A stretch of DNA of 64,000 nt from positions 43,181,606 through 43,245,605 of the forward strand of contig CAMTDV010000003.1 of the NCBI GenBank assembly GCA_947069175.1, written 5' to 3'. The notes beneath the pieces are model-generated. The model was not told the DNA's origin, searched no databases, and saw only the letters and a list, made by a program, of their open reading frames with translations. The stretch's first letter is position 1; each line of letters starts with the position of its first letter. This DNA comes from Scalesia atractyloides (Eukaryota; Streptophyta; Magnoliopsida; Asterales; Asteraceae). A program made the position numbers and the translations under genes. This document shows positions 34,583 through 46,751 of the stretch, piece after piece.

Positions 34583-35382
34583 CTACATCATAAACCAGCT
34601 TGGAAAGCTTCCAGTGTTGGTGGATTTTCCTTCTTGAAAGTCGACGTAGTATGATTCAATCACCATCTTGGTTTGTTTGTTGTAAATTTGATATGCCTTT
34701 TGAGAAGATGAGTAGCCCATGAAGCACACATCATCGACTGCTTCAAACTTGATAAGATTATCTTTAGTGGTGAGGAGTGTACAAGAGCATCCAAACGATC
34801 TAAAGAAATCTATCAGAGGCTTCATTTTGAGAAGAAGTTCATAGGCTGTTTTTCCATGAGGTTTAACGATGAGAACTTGATTCAAAACATAGCATGCTGT
34901 GTTAACTACTTCTGCCAAGAAAACGATAGGAAGCTTGGAGTCCACTAGCATAGTTCGAGCAGCTTCAATGAGTGTTCTATTCTTCCGTTATGCTACTCCA
35001 TTCTGTTGAGGAGTTCTGGCTGCACTGTACTGAAGGCGTATTCCCTTTTCTTCATAGAAGGAGACAAACGTTTGATTTTAAAATTCTGGTTCGTTGTCGC
35101 TTCTGACAGATTTGACCTTCAGCTGATCACGTTTTCAATCATGGGAATGAAGCTCTTGAGAGTGGATTCTGTTTCGCTTTTTGCTTCAAGAAAATATACA
35201 CATGAATAACGTGAGAAATCATCTGTAATCACCAAGCAATAGGATCTTTTAGCTAAACTTTTAACACTTATAGGACCGAAAAGATTCATGTGTATTAATT
35301 GCAATGGAGCAGAAATCATATTCACTGCTTTGGATTTATGCGGCTTTTTGTGTTGCTTGCCTTGGGCGCATGCGAAAATTTT
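34583..35382 (-). pseudogene. V integrase (rve), first catalytic Asp lost
   Basis: PLQLIHMNLFGPISVKSL at 35320-35265 has Asn where copia integrases carry the first catalytic Asp (HMDLFGP). ITDDFSRYSCVYFLEAKSETE follows. The segment from 35118 to 34952 (second Asp and Glu region; SDNEPEF, RTPQQNGVA.RKNRTL) is readable across stops. 34951-34583 reads SKLPIVFLAEVVNTACYVLNQV, FRSFGCSCTLLTTKDNLIKFEAVDDVCFMGYSS, the usual C-terminal part. Confidence 0.85.
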
Positions 35383-35916
35383 TTATGAAAAAGGAAATTC
35401 TTTTATAGGTAATCCTCTTACTAAATTTAATTTGGAAAGCTTATTCATATATTTGAAGTTCACATGCCCTAACCGCCTATGCCAAAACAGTGATTCCAAT
35501 TCTGAAGCTTTTGAGATAAGACACGTCATTTGCTCATTGGATATAGCATTTTTTATATTAAGAACGTAGGTGTTGTTATAACGAGGAGCTCTGAGCATGA
35601 TCATTTTGGCATGAACAAAATATATGGGTTTGAGGAACAAACATTGCACATCGTTGAACAACACTGAAATTCCTTTGTCGCAGACTTGTGATACACTCAT
35701 GAGATTTTAACATAATTCTGGAACATAATTAACATTCTCTAATGTAAGTGCTTCTGATACGAGGTCACCCATTCCAACAATTTTTCCTCCTTTTTCATCT
35801 CCTGCAAGAGATACGAAATCGTCATCGATGACTCGAAAATTCTTCAGGAGATCCTTCAAACCGGTCATATGCCTCGAGCATCCATTGTCAACGTGCCAAA
35901 TATATTCCATGAGCAT
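35383..35916 (-). pseudogene. V protease and pre-integrase segment
   Basis: IWHVDNGCSRHMTGLKDLL at about 35900-35845 is the copia protease active site, with DNG where DSG or DTG is normal. LENVNYVPELC ends this frame at 35707. The pre-integrase zinc region continues at 35700-35383 with ESLFWHRRLGHVNFKYMNKLSK and the LVRGLP motif. One stop/frame break separates the two. Confidence 0.85.
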
Positions 35917-36129
35917 CCAAAGCCATTTTTGCAGTTTATTCTGTTACACAAACAACAACACAAATATGTACATGTTAGTTAGTTTTGGGAACCAAGACTT
36001 GCTTCAAGTTTGATCAATTATGATTTTGAACAATATTTATTTTATTTTCCAAAAACAAGTTGTATTTACTATGCATTTTACTGATTTCTTGAGATTATCG
36101 AATTGATCAGTGAAACTTTTTACAAAATT

Positions 36130-39034
36130 CTATTTTGATTTAGAAAACTTCTTGCTCTTGCAATGTTTTGCAATATGTCCTAAATGACCACAGCGAAAAC
36201 ATTGCTTGCAATTTGATCTTTTCTTTTTGGTAGACATGGTGTGTGAAGATGATGTATGTGATGAGAGTCTTGAGCTGCTTGAAACGTTTTCTGATGATAT
36301 AGCATGGCTTGAATTTTTTACTTTCTTCATTTCTCTTCAAGACGATTTTCATCCACAACTTCATCTTCATTGATCTCATTTTTTGATGACGAGATTGATT
36401 CTTGATTTTTACTTGTCGTTTCTTCATCACTTTCTGAAGATGTCGTGCTTAAATCATCACTATTGCTGAATTGAGTGGAATCTTTCTCAGTCTCTGATGT
36501 ACCTGTACATGATGGAACAAACTCGGGAATTTCCTCTGTAAGGAACTTTCCAAATATGTTTTTCTTCAATTCTGGTACAAATACAAGAGATTCAAGCATA
36601 ATATTTTCATCATTAAAAACAAAATTTAAGTGATGACTTTCAACCATGGCACAGGGCCATTACAATCATCCTAAATATTAAATTTTGGCATACAGCCAGT
36701 ACAGTCATCCATCCTAGTCATACTATTACAGTTATCTTGAATAGAATTACTGTTTTTCTTGTTACATTTCCAGGCAAACCAGTTAACTATAGAATAACTG
36801 TCGCCTGAGTAACCAACTCCTATTTTCGAACCTCCACAGTCATCATCCTCATCGCACACAACTTCTTTACGCTTACATGCTTTCAGAAATGTTAGTATTG
36901 TTTTTAGTTTTGTAAAAGACATTTTGATCTAACAGATCATGTGTATCGATTAAGTCATTTTTAGGATTAGGAGATGGCATAGGTACATAGTTTTTGTTGT
37001 GGGGAGGAGGAAAGATTTTCTTCTCATTTCCGAGCTTATCCTTGTCTCGAATTCCATCCTTCACGAATGTCGGTCGTTGGCAATTTTCAATATCAACCAG
37101 TGCCTTTGACTAACTTTCCATTTATCAATAGTGATTTGCAATTTGCTATTTTCATTTTGAGATTTCTCTAGTTTTTCGGTTAATCATTTATGACAAAATC
37201 TTTTCTAAAAAAAATTCTTGTAAAGTTTGCATCTCAGCAAAAGTTGACTTCAACTTTCTTTGATATGCAGCTTTGTTTTCTTTAATTCTTGATTAAATTT
37301 CAAAACCTTTTCTTTTTCTCTAATCAGGTCACGGTTGAGTGATTTTTAACGTGCCACGACATTCAAACATGGTTGGGAGCACAGTTTTGCTTTAAATTCA
37401 TACGGTATGCTATTTACCAAATCCTTATCCTCTGTGTCTTTTTGCAGACTCCGCTTTCATGACGGCTGTAGAATTTTTAGCTTTCTCACTCTTGATGTGG
37501 CTGGTTACTCCTTGGGCTGTCTTTTCAGGATCAGTCTTCTCAGCCTCCTTCTTTCCCTTCTCTGAAGTTGGTTCAGTAGGATTGATTATGCCTTTTTAAA
37601 CCTTTGTCATCCTTGGGAATTCTAGCAGTTTGCTTCTCCACGGAATTAGATGAAGATGTGACAGATGTGATAGAGATTTTTGCCATGAGAGCTTTGTTGA
37701 CTTATCCTTTTGCCTCAACTATCTCTTCTGCCCAGTCATAGTCTTCCACCACTAAATCTTTTGCGTTATTATCACCAACACTATCATTCCCTTCGATAGC
37801 AATTGGCCTTCTTGTCGGAATGAGTTCAGTATTTTCATTCTTCAACAGTGGGCACTCCCTCTTGAAGTGACCCAGATTCTTGCAGTTGTAGCATCACAGC
37901 TTGGACTTGTCAAAGCCAACTTTTCCCAGAGCTAGCTTTTTCATGTTTTGTCTTGAAACTTCTTTAATCGAAAGTAGATCATCGTCATTTGCCACTTCCA
38001 ATCCATTTCCTCCATATCACCTGGATCTACCCGATACATGTCTTCAGCAGTAAGAAAATCTCTTTTTAGCTCACCTGACATGAGAGCTTCATAGCTGCTG
38101 AGGAAGGTGTTAAACAAAGCAACATGTTCGGTGGATATCTTGAGTGCTTGAGCATCACCGACCACAGTAGTCTTCTCAATAGATGATGAGGCCTTTGCAG
38201 CGCTTGCGGAAGCGTTAGGGTAAGATGCGCTAGCACTTTGAGGGTTTGAACCACAGGAGGTTATGGGGGGAAAGAAATGCCATATTTTTGGGAGTTGAAG
38301 TTGCAGTAGCGGATTGAGTAAATTTCTGAGAGTATCCCGCTTGGTTCATTTCTCTCTTGAGTACATCCATTTTGAAGGCTTTCAGAGTGTTGATCAGTTC
38401 TGAAAGTGTGACAGGAGTAGTGCTGTTCAAGAAGGTTCTTTTGATCATCATACATTGCAGGCTCCATTCTTTTGGGAGAGAGTCCAGAAGTTCTTGATGG
38501 AGGCATAAATTGCAACCAGATTGCCTACTTTCTTCACTTTTGTCAGCACTCCCAGAAATCGACTGATATAATCTGACAAGCTTTCACCATGAACACTCCC
38601 GAACATGTTGTATTCTTTCTGAACCATATCTCTCTTGTTACCCATCAGTTCCTCGTTCCCTTCATAGTGATCAATAAGAGCCAACCACGGTTCATGAGCT
38701 GAAGTGTATTCTTTGAACAAATTGTTGTCGTCCTTGGATAGAGCCATTGTTAGAGCAGCATGAGCCCTACGGTCGCGTTGAGTGAGAGTTTTGTCTTCTT
38801 CAGTGAACGTTGAAGGGTCTTCATTAATTGTTCGAACATAGTCTCGAATTATCATAAGAACATGCGGTCCTACTGTGACAGACATCCATTGAGTATAGTC
38901 GGTATACTCAAAGAATGATTTGATTCGATTCTTCCAAATACTGAAGTCTTCGGATCCTTTCAACTTGGGAGGTCTCGTAGCTGTTCCTGTCTCCAATCGG
39001 CTTGGGCTATTAGGTTAAGTTGATTGAGAGACAT
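36130..39034 (-). pseudogene. V gag: capsid, two zinc knuckles, coiled coil
   Basis: ATG at 39034-39032 (MSLNQLN), homologous to T's start at 58841. One base is missing soon after, so the open frame begins at ETGTATRPPKLKGSEDF (38996 downward). Capsid-like UBN2 region follows: SIWKNRIKSFFEYTDYTQWMSV, ALIDHYEGNEEL, YNMFGSVHGESLSDYISRF. An in-frame TGA (37941-37943) follows KKFQDKT, as in T. First CCHC at 37849-37893 (C-YN-C-KNLG-H-FKRE-C). Then a Lys/Glu/Asn-rich segment with heptad-like character, KIFPPPHNKNYVPMPSPNPKND (about 37030-36960), and a second CCHC at 36160-36201 (C-FR-C-GHLG-H-IAKH-C). Several frameshifts. Confidence 0.88.
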
Positions 39035-39656
39035 TTTGGTTAATTTTGAGTTCAACAACTTGATCTTGGGTTAAATACGCTGGAACAATAGAGATTAGAG
39101 AACAAATACGCTGCAAATAAAAAATACGCTGGAGATACTTGGCGACTTTATCCTGCGACAATAGCTAAATCCGCTGAAACACATAAAACAAACGTGAGTA
39201 TGGCTAATTTCGCCGATCACCGTGATAAGATCGCTGAGAATTTTTATCACTGACTTCGAAGTCGCCTTCGATTAATTACGCTGACACAATTTCGCTTGAA
39301 ATCAACAAATCCGCTGGATTAGCCCGGCGTATTTGTTAATTACGCGATCTTCAAGTTTAAAAATGCTATATTCAAGTTTATCTTCACTGCCTTCAACGAT
39401 AATACGCCTAGCAGGGTTTAAGCACGAACAAAAACCCTCTAATCACCCAAAAATGACTCAAAATCCATGTTTCTTTGTACCAAAATGACCCAAATGTTTA
39501 CCAAAACACTGATTAACAAAAACCCAATGATTAAACACACCAAATCAAGCCACTTAGAGTCCAAAAATTTGAAAAACCTTGAAACTTTGAAAACTTTTGA
39601 AAAACCTTCAAAACTTGAAGAATCTTAATAAAAACTCAAACAATCAAGAGCACAAA
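39035..39656 (-). other. V leader with clustered GCGTA motifs
   Basis: From 39070 to 39410 there are about 12 degenerate copies of a word readable as AAATACGCTGG, AATTACGCTG or AAATCCGCTGG (coding strand CCAGCGTATTT or CAGCGTAATT). No ORF. The homologous T leader (58441-58832) has about 14. The remaining leader up to the PBS is A-rich. Confidence 0.75.
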
Positions 39657-39668
39657 GGCTCTAATACC
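39657..39668 (-). promoter_or_regulatory. Primer-binding site of V
   Basis: Minus strand GGTATTAGAGCC, four bases from the 5' LTR end; T keeps TGGTATCAGAGCC at the same place. Confidence 0.82.
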
Positions 39669-39672
39669 TAAT

Positions 39673-40125
39673 TGTAAGTCCCAAACCAGATACGGATCAC
39701 AGTGGTTGATTGTTATCACCCAAACAACTATAGATTAGTTGTTTGAATGTGTAAAAGTTAAGAAAAACCAAAGATGAAGATGAAGATTCTTGTATGGATG
39801 AAACAACAAGTGTTGTATATGGAATCCCAAATGATATAATCACTGAATGCACCTGGATATTTCGGATTAAGCACAAGAACAACAGGCACAACACAAGAGC
39901 AATCACCAAAATCTGTCCAAGAACCTTAGACTAGGATTTCCATTGATAGCATATATAAACAAACTAACTGCCCATCGTATTTATTAAATACGCTGGGAAC
40001 TTAAATACGCTGCACTGTTACAAATATCACAAAATACACTTTTCGCCCTTCTAGTTTTACTAACTATTAATAACAAGTTCTAAACTAACAAAGTCAAGTA
40101 TCAACGATCTCAAAACGTCCTAACA
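39673..40125 (-). repeat. V 5' LTR
   Basis: 453 bp; pair of 5138-5588. TATA-like box at about 39949-39960; palindrome at 39971-39997. TSD ccttg follows. Confidence 0.92.
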
Positions 40126-40145
40126 CCTTGCCCTTCAGATGTCCT

Positions 40146-40550
40146 CGTGCCTTGCACGCGTGTCATTAGGCCTCGCCCATGTAATTTATGTCATTGGGCC
40201 TAGCCCATGTCTTTTATGCCATTGGGCCCAGCCCATGTAATTTGTGTCATTGGGCCTAGCCCATGTAATTTATGTCATTGGGCCTAGCCCATGTTGTTAT
40301 GTGATTTGGCCTAGCCCATGTAATTTATGTCATTGGGCCTAGCCCATGTCTTTATGTGATTGGGCCTAGTCCATGTAATTTATGTCATTGGGCCTAGCCC
40401 ATGTCTTTATGTGATTGGGCCTAGCCCATGTAATTTATATGTGTGGGCCTAGCCCATGTATTTTAAACTTTTGGGCTTTGTCCATATATTTTATGCAATT
40501 GGGCCTTGCCCATGTCTTTTATAAATTTGGCCTAGCCCATATTCATTTTT
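40146..40550. repeat. 27-28-bp minisatellite in Z 3' LTR (about 14 units)
   Basis: Units begin GGGCCTAGCCCATGT and alternate tails of AATTTATGTCATT and CTTTATGTGATT. The core GGGC-CTA-GCCC is a short palindrome. The last units are more diverged (gggctttgtccat). The right LTR has about 12 units (51344-51665). Confidence 0.9.
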
Positions 40551-42200
40551 AAGAGCCCAATATTTTATAAGTCTTACACTTATAATTTTTACTAAGTATA
40601 GATTGGTGAGTATATATATATTTTTATACTATTATAAAAATCACTTAGTAAATTCTTTTATATTTTAACTCCCCGGGTTTTGATATCAATAGCATATATG
40701 TATATTAAAAGTGCCTAAAATAAATTATTTTAGACATGTCTTCGCCGTTGCCTAATATATGCTTTTTGGTGTCGAAAGTCGTCCGTCGTCGTAATAACTC
40801 TTCATGTCGGCGATTTATTCGTTGGTCGAAGACGCGACGGTGTATTTGTATATGTTCGTCCACCGTCCGCGTTGCTTCGTTTGTCCGATTATCATTTCAA
40901 CGTCTTGTAAAAATGTATTTTGTTTGTGTCCCAAACACTTGGTAATATTTTCGAGTGTTTGTTGTAATTTGTGTATAGTTGGGTATTTTTATGATAGATA
41001 CCCTAAGCTTCTAAATACATACATATACCATACACATGTATCTACACATACTTCTTGGTGATTAAATATGCATATAAATATACTTTTATTTTCACAAGCA
41101 TTCATATACATATTTATAAAAATCACTTATTTTTAACTTGTATATATATATATATACACACTTGTTAAACACTTGGGTGTTTAGGGTTTAACCCTTGTCA
41201 TTAGAAATTTCTATTGACGATTTAAGTCACTAATCGCGCTTAGTCCCGCTAATCACCCCATTAATCATACTTTAATCGCGATTAGATTTTTAGAAAATTT
41301 CGCCATAGTTTCCCCTAACTATGGCGTTTTCCATGTTTTTAAAACGTATTTAAACCATGTTTAAACTCAAAATCATCTAAGCTCCCATATTATTTTGCTT
41401 CCATGTTTTTAAAACGTATTTAAACCAATGGCTTTTGGTAATCATATTCTTATTAAAAATAAAATGAGATTTCAACATTTATTAGCATTTTTAAACCACC
41501 ATTTTTGTACATCATTAAATCAAGTCTTTCATTTTTAGACTCCCTTGGCTTACTACACTTTTTAAGATGGTTACATCTTAAATCATAGTCTTTATTCTTT
41601 ATAAAAATTACTCACGTGTAGTAAATCACCTTTAGTTTGTAGTAATCTTCATGGATGATGAAGTTGATGATCTTGTTTAGATTTAAACATCACTATGTTT
41701 AAATCATCATTTATATATTTATTCATACAAGATCATCTACTTTATACACCTTACGTTAACATAATCAACATCATCATGCTAACTAGTTAACATATAAGCA
41801 CATAATCAACACATAATAGTTATATTTAGTGTTATTATTAAGGTGTGGTTTAGGGTTTTTGAGTTATTTTTTCTTTACTTTCAAGATGATCAACTTGTAC
41901 TTCCTTAAACTATACATGGTAAGAAGCTAGAATATGAAGAGATATATCTTACATTGGTTTCACAAGAGTAGTGAAGATCTAGGAAGAAAATAAAGCTCCA
42001 AGAAAGTCCTAATGGTCCTCTACCTTTGCTAGCATCTTGGATGGTCTTGAAATGGCTTTAAAGTGAGTATAATGAGGTGGTTAATGGTGGACTTGTTGTG
42101 GTCAGATGGTGGTGTTCGGTGGCCGTGTGAAAGAGAGAGAGATGTAGGTAAGTTGTTTCAATTTTGAAGTGAAGAAATGATGGAAATGTGAGGTGATATG

Positions 42201-42210
42201 TTTATATAAT
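42201..42210 (-). promoter_or_regulatory. TATA-like box of Z LTR (also 53374-53383)
   Basis: Minus strand ATTATATAAAC, followed by A/C-rich and then CT-rich sequence (CTCTCTTTC) in both LTRs. Position fits a U3/R boundary, but the LTR has other AT-rich sites. Confidence 0.4.
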
Positions 42211-43431
42211 TATCATCCATCAAAGGTTACATCCATATCTTTTCACCATACTCCTAATCTCATGTTTTTAACACAAATAAAGTGGGTATGGGACCCACTT
42301 GAATCCGCCACATGAAAGGGAGGGGGTGAAGTGTAACTTTTTTTTATAACTTCGGTTTATTTATTAGATATTTAAGTAGTTAACTTAAGTGTTGTGATTA
42401 GGGGGTTGATCTCGTATCCTTAGCAGGTTTAGATTGTTAATCTATGATAATTAGTCCACTTGACAAATTAATATAAGTTTCGGATGACGAAAACGTCACT
42501 AGTTTGCTCATCTACACAATATTCGCTAATAAACGAACCTTTTTATTATTGAGTGCCGGAAGCTTTGGTTTTTGACCACCACAATTGTCATGACGTTTAT
42601 TTAGTGCACTTCCGATCTATAAAATATGATTAACTAGTTTGCTTGATGAATATATGTTGAGTTAGGATGGCTGAAATGCCTTTCGTTCGATCGTTCGCTC
42701 GATATCGGCACTTATATCCATCGTCGTCGAACTTTTCCGGAAGTTGTGTTTCCGTGACCTCGAGATAGTTGAAAGGATTCTGAGTCCCAAATGAGGCTTA
42801 ACTAATTCTCTAGATGCATGTATGAGGCTATCGGCCACTAAAATGTTCGTCGGTTTGACATACGGTCGCTTTCCGGTCGAGTTGTGCAGTGTTTGTCGAA
42901 TGACCGGAAACGATATCTTTTAAGCATTTTTTTGCGATTCTCATATTGTTTTAGGATGTTCAACATTTATCATTCTGAAATCCGGAATCCACCGTATTAG
43001 TATTGCGGACAAACTGAAATTTGCCGCATTTTTTGTTGTAGCGGACAATTTTGCAAGTTAGGCGTTGTACCGGAAAGTTGTGTATTTCTGTAATGGGTGT
43101 TCCCATATCAGTGTTTTCATATATATATATATATGGACTCACTTATGGAATTAACATGCTATTATTCATTGTTCTGTTTCGTTTTAGCGGTCTTGCTGAC
43201 ACAAATAATGCAGCCGCCAATAGTGCGCCCAACACTTTTAGGGCATTGTTTGGTTTGTTTCGCGTAGTAACGAATACCCATATATGATATGACCTGATTT
43301 ACTTGTCCTAATAATTGCGATATGACATACGACTCAGTTATGCAATTAAATTACGATAATATGCATGAGATTATGGAATAAAAATAGTGATTAGATTGTA
43401 CGGAAATACCGATTATTTGCCATTTATCACA

Positions 43432-43446
43432 TACTCCCCATGTTAA
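43432..43446 (-). promoter_or_regulatory. Polypurine tract of Z
   Basis: Coding strand TTAACATGGGGAGTA immediately before the LTR, preceded by the ATTTCGGGACGAAATTC palindrome. Same arrangement as in S. Confidence 0.75.
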
Positions 43447-43466
43447 AAAGAATTTCGTCCCGAAAT

Positions 43467-44924
43467 TCAGTTTGAGGCATCCTCTAAAGGAGTCTTTTTG
43501 AACAGGTGGGGGTATTTTGCCTTGATCTGATCCTCATGTTCCCACGTGTACTCGCGACCGTGACGCGAGTTCCAGCGAACTTTTACCAGTTTGATTTGGC
43601 TTCTTCTCGTCTTTTAAACTTTCCAGTTCATGACTTCAACGGGTTCTTTGGTAAATTGAAGTTTGTCATCAACATGAATCTCATCCGCTGGAATGATAAC
43701 TATGTTATTAGTCGAGTTTTTCTTCAGATTAGACACATGAAATGTGTCGTCTACGTTATTGAGTTCCTCTGGCAATTTTAATTTGTAAGCCACTGCACTG
43801 ATCTTTGCCAGAATTTCGAAAGGCCCAACGTATCTCGAGTTTAGTTTTCCGCGTTTCCCGAATTTGGCTACGCCTTTCCAAGGTGAGACCTTTAGTAACA
43901 CTTTGTCTCCGACCTCGAAGGATAATGGTTTGCGTCTCCGATCTGCGTAGCTCTTTTGTCTTTGGTCTCTTGTACTAGTTCGGGAACAATGAGTTGTCTC
44001 TCGCCGAATTCTACCCAGTATCGGCACTTTCGTCCATATAGTGTTTCGAACGGCACGGCCTTGATACTGGTGTGATAATTGTTATTTTAGGAAAACTCTA
44101 CCAACGGTAAATGAGTATCCCAGTTTCCTCCTAAATCCATCACACAGGCCCGAAGCATGTCTTCCAACGTTTGGATGGTTCAATTGCTTTGACCATCAGT
44201 CTGTGGGTGAAAAGTCGTGCTTAAATATAAGAGACAACCAATTGAAGTTTGAAATGATTGCCAGATCCGTGACACAAAGCCAGCATCTCTATCAGAGATT
44301 ATCGAAATTGGCACTCCATGACGTGCAATGATTTCCTTAAGATACAGTTCAGCTAACTTCACTGTACTGTATTTCTCATGGATGGATAAGAAGTGGGCTG
44401 ATTTGGTTAACCGATCTATGATAACCTAGATCATGTCATGACCTCGAGATGTCCGGGGTAATTTTGTAATAAAATCCGTTGAGATTTGTTCCCACTTCCA
44501 AAGTGGGATTTCGGGTTGTTGCAATAAACCAGATGGTTTTTGGTATTCTGCCTTGACCTTTGCACAAGTTAGGTATTTCCCAACATAGGTCTCAATATCT
44601 CCCTTGAGATTTGGCCATCAATAATACTCTTTTAGATACTAGTACATTTTGTTCGATCCTAGGTGTATCAAGTACTTGGACTTGTGTGCTTCTTCCAGCA
44701 CCAAGTCTCGCCAATCGCCATAATAGGGAATCCGGATCCTTCCCATGAAATATAGAGTTCCATCCTTGTTTGGTTTCGTCTGTTTCTCCATTCTCTGTAG
44801 TGATTCCGCTGGAAGGTTTTCTGGTTTCAAAGCTTCTTGTTGTGCATCGTGCACTCGAGCCGCAAAGTTTGTCTGGATCGTCATTTCTAAAGCTCGTACA
44901 CGTAATGTTTTGACTCGTTCCTTC
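43467..44924 (-). pseudogene. Z integrase with chromodomain-like tail
   Basis: Readable across frames: EEAHKSKYLIHLGSNKMY (zinc-binding start), YLTCAKVKAEYQKPSGLL, STDFITKLPRTSRGHD (first Asp), IISDRDAGF (second Asp, 44290-44300), and QTDGQSN then a stop where the catalytic Glu should follow. The tail has VGDKVLLKVSPWKGVAKFGKRGKL, VGPFEILAKISAVAYKLKLPEELN, FHVSNLKK and VKVRWNSRHGREYTWEHEDQIKAKYPHLF. It ends with a TGA at about 43467-43469. At least six stops or shifts. Confidence 0.88.
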
Positions 44925-46319
44925 CTACTCAAGGCATCTGCTGCAACATTTGCCTTGCCCAAGTGATACCTGATTTCACAGTCATGATCATTCAACAGTT
45001 CCACCGAACGTCGTTGGCGCATATTCAGTTCTTTTTGGTTGAATATATGTTGAAGACTTCTATGATCCGTGAATATGGTACACTTAGTGCCATATAAATA
45101 ATGACGTCAGATTTTTAAGGCAAATACCACTTCGCCCAATTCTACGTCATGCATGGTATAATTCCTTTCGTGAACTTTTAGCTGGTGTGACGCGTACGCG
45201 ATGACTTTTTCACATTGCATTAACACGCAACCCAAGCCTTGATGCGATGCATCACAATACACCACAAAATTTTCGATACCGTCTGGGAGTGATAACGTCG
45301 GCGCCTTAAATAATTTTTCTTTTAATACTTGTAATGTCGATTCTTGTTTTTCTCCCCAATCAAACTTTCTGTCCTTGTCCGTAAGAGAGGTTTGCGGCTG
45401 AGCAACCTCTGAGAAGTTCTCAATAAATCTCCTGTAATATCCCGCTAAACCTAGGAATTGTCGTATTTTCGTGGGGGTTCTTGGTGTGGTCCAATTCTTT
45501 ATAGCCTCAATCTTTGAGGGTCAACATGTATTCCGTTCTTGTTCATCGCGTGACCGAGAAATTGTACCTCGCGAATCCAAAATTCGCATTTCGAGAACTT
45601 GGCATATAATTGCTCCTTCTTTAGCAATTCCAGTATAGTCCTCAAGTGTTGCTCATGTTCTTCCTCGGTTCGCGAGTATATCAATATGTCATCTATAAAA
45701 ACGACCACGAACTTGTCGAGGTACAGCTTACATACCCGGTTCATCAAATCCATAAATACTGCAGGGCGTTTTTTAGGCCAAAAGGCATAACAAGGAACTC
45801 GTAATGACCGTAGCGAGTCATAAATGCCGTCTTGGGAATACTTTCCTTTTGGATCCTTAACTGATGATACCTGGATCTTAAATCAATCTTTGAGTAAAAA
45901 CTCGACCCTTGCAATTGATCGAATAGATCGTCGATTCTTGGTAATGGGTACCGGTTCTTGATGGTTAACTTGTTTAGTTCCCGGTAGTCGATTCACATTC
46001 GTAAAGTTCCATCCTTCTTTTTCATAAACAGCACCGGAGCTCCCCAAGGTGAGAAACTTGGTCTTATGAACCCTTTATCTAGCAACTCTTGCAACTGAGT
46101 AAATAATTCCTGCATCTCCGAGGGCGCTAGTCGATACGGGGCCTTCGCCACAGGTGTAGCTCCTGGCACTAAATCAATACGGAACTCGACTTGTCGTTAT
46201 GGAGGTAATCCCGGCAAGTCTTCCGAAAAGACCTCAGGGTATTCCTTTACAACTGCTATTTCCTCCACCTTGTGCTCCTCGGCCTTTTTGTCCACCACAT
46301 GGGCAAGAAAGGCGATGCA
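44925..46319 (-). pseudogene. Z reverse transcriptase-RNase H
   Basis: The RT 5' half (46260-45770) has multiple frame changes (fragments GAVYEKEGW, NQEPVPITKN). 45753-45499 reads FMDLMNRVCKLYLDKFVVVFIDDILIYSRTEEEH with catalytic FIDD, then FSKCEFWIREVQFLGH. RNase H: IRQFLGLAGYYRRFIENFSE, FVVYCDASHQGLGCVLMQ, ELGEVVFALKI then a stop in place of Trp, LYGTKCTIFTDHRSLQHIF, RQRRSVELLNDHDCEIRYHLGKANVAADALSRKE. Confidence 0.85.
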
Positions 46320-46751
46320 TCATTTCCTCAAATATTTTTGAGCTTTCATGCAGTTTAGGATTTGTAATGGCGTGTCATGCTTCTCACCATGAATTATCAA
46401 ATGTTCTCCGTCGGGTAGGGGGATACGGATGATTTTCTCGTGACATATGACTTCGGCTCGATTATCGGATAGCCAATCCATACCAATAACGACATCGAAA
46501 CTACCCAGTTGAACATGTAATAAATCTATATCAAACTTTCGTTCACCCAGTTCTAACGTACATTTCTTTATAATTTCCCCCGACCCTACCAATATCCCAT
46601 TAGCTAGCTCAATCGAGTATGGAACATCTAATTTACTCGACTCTACCACAAGTATATCTCTAAATTCATTAGAAATAAAACTAAAATCTACCCCGCTATC
46701 AAAAAGAATAGATGTGAAGTGATTGTTGATAGGGAACGTACCGGTGACCAC
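46320..46751 (-). pseudogene. Z aspartic protease
   Basis: MVTGTFPINNHFTSILFDSG with DSG intact, then FSFISNEFRDIL, FDIDLLHVQLGSFDVVIGMDWLSDNRAEVICHEK and QILNCMKAQKYLRK, an almost complete gypsy protease of about 140 residues. It is open throughout, but the upstream gag frame is shifted against it near 46750. Confidence 0.88.

Larger units (their letters stand above)
5138..40125 (-). mobile_element. V: giant Ty1/copia (SIRE-like) retrotransposon carrying X and Y
   Basis: LTRs 5138-5588 and 39673-40125 (about 452 bp) begin TGTAAGTCCC and end CCTAACA on the plus strand. The PPT lies beside the left LTR and the tRNA-iMet-type PBS beside the right one, so transcription runs right to left. V's own sequence is about 12.7 kb; the rest is nested X/Y and a duplication. 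Coding order is gag (two zinc knuckles and a coiled coil), protease, integrase, RT, RNase H, about 2 kb non-coding, then an accessory ORF. I count about 25 differences between the LTRs (5-6%). Confidence 0.92.
40126..43431 (-). repeat. Z 3' LTR, third piece
   Basis: Aligns with about 51302-54528 of the right LTR. It contains the GGGCCTAGCCC minisatellite, TA-rich tracts near 41145 and 43120, and a TATA-like box on the minus strand at 42201-42210. It ends at ATTTATCACA beside the PPT. No ORF resembles a protein. Confidence 0.9.

Noticed and set aside
40146..40550. Regularly spaced 27-28-bp repeats resembling a CRISPR array
   Set aside because: There are no unique spacers; units are contiguous and lie in a plant LTR, so this is a minisatellite.
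40736..41061. ORFs in the Z LTR (also 51948-52202) that recur in both LTRs
   Set aside because: Their frames differ between the two LTR copies, and the products are low complexity, so LTR duplication explains the recurrence.
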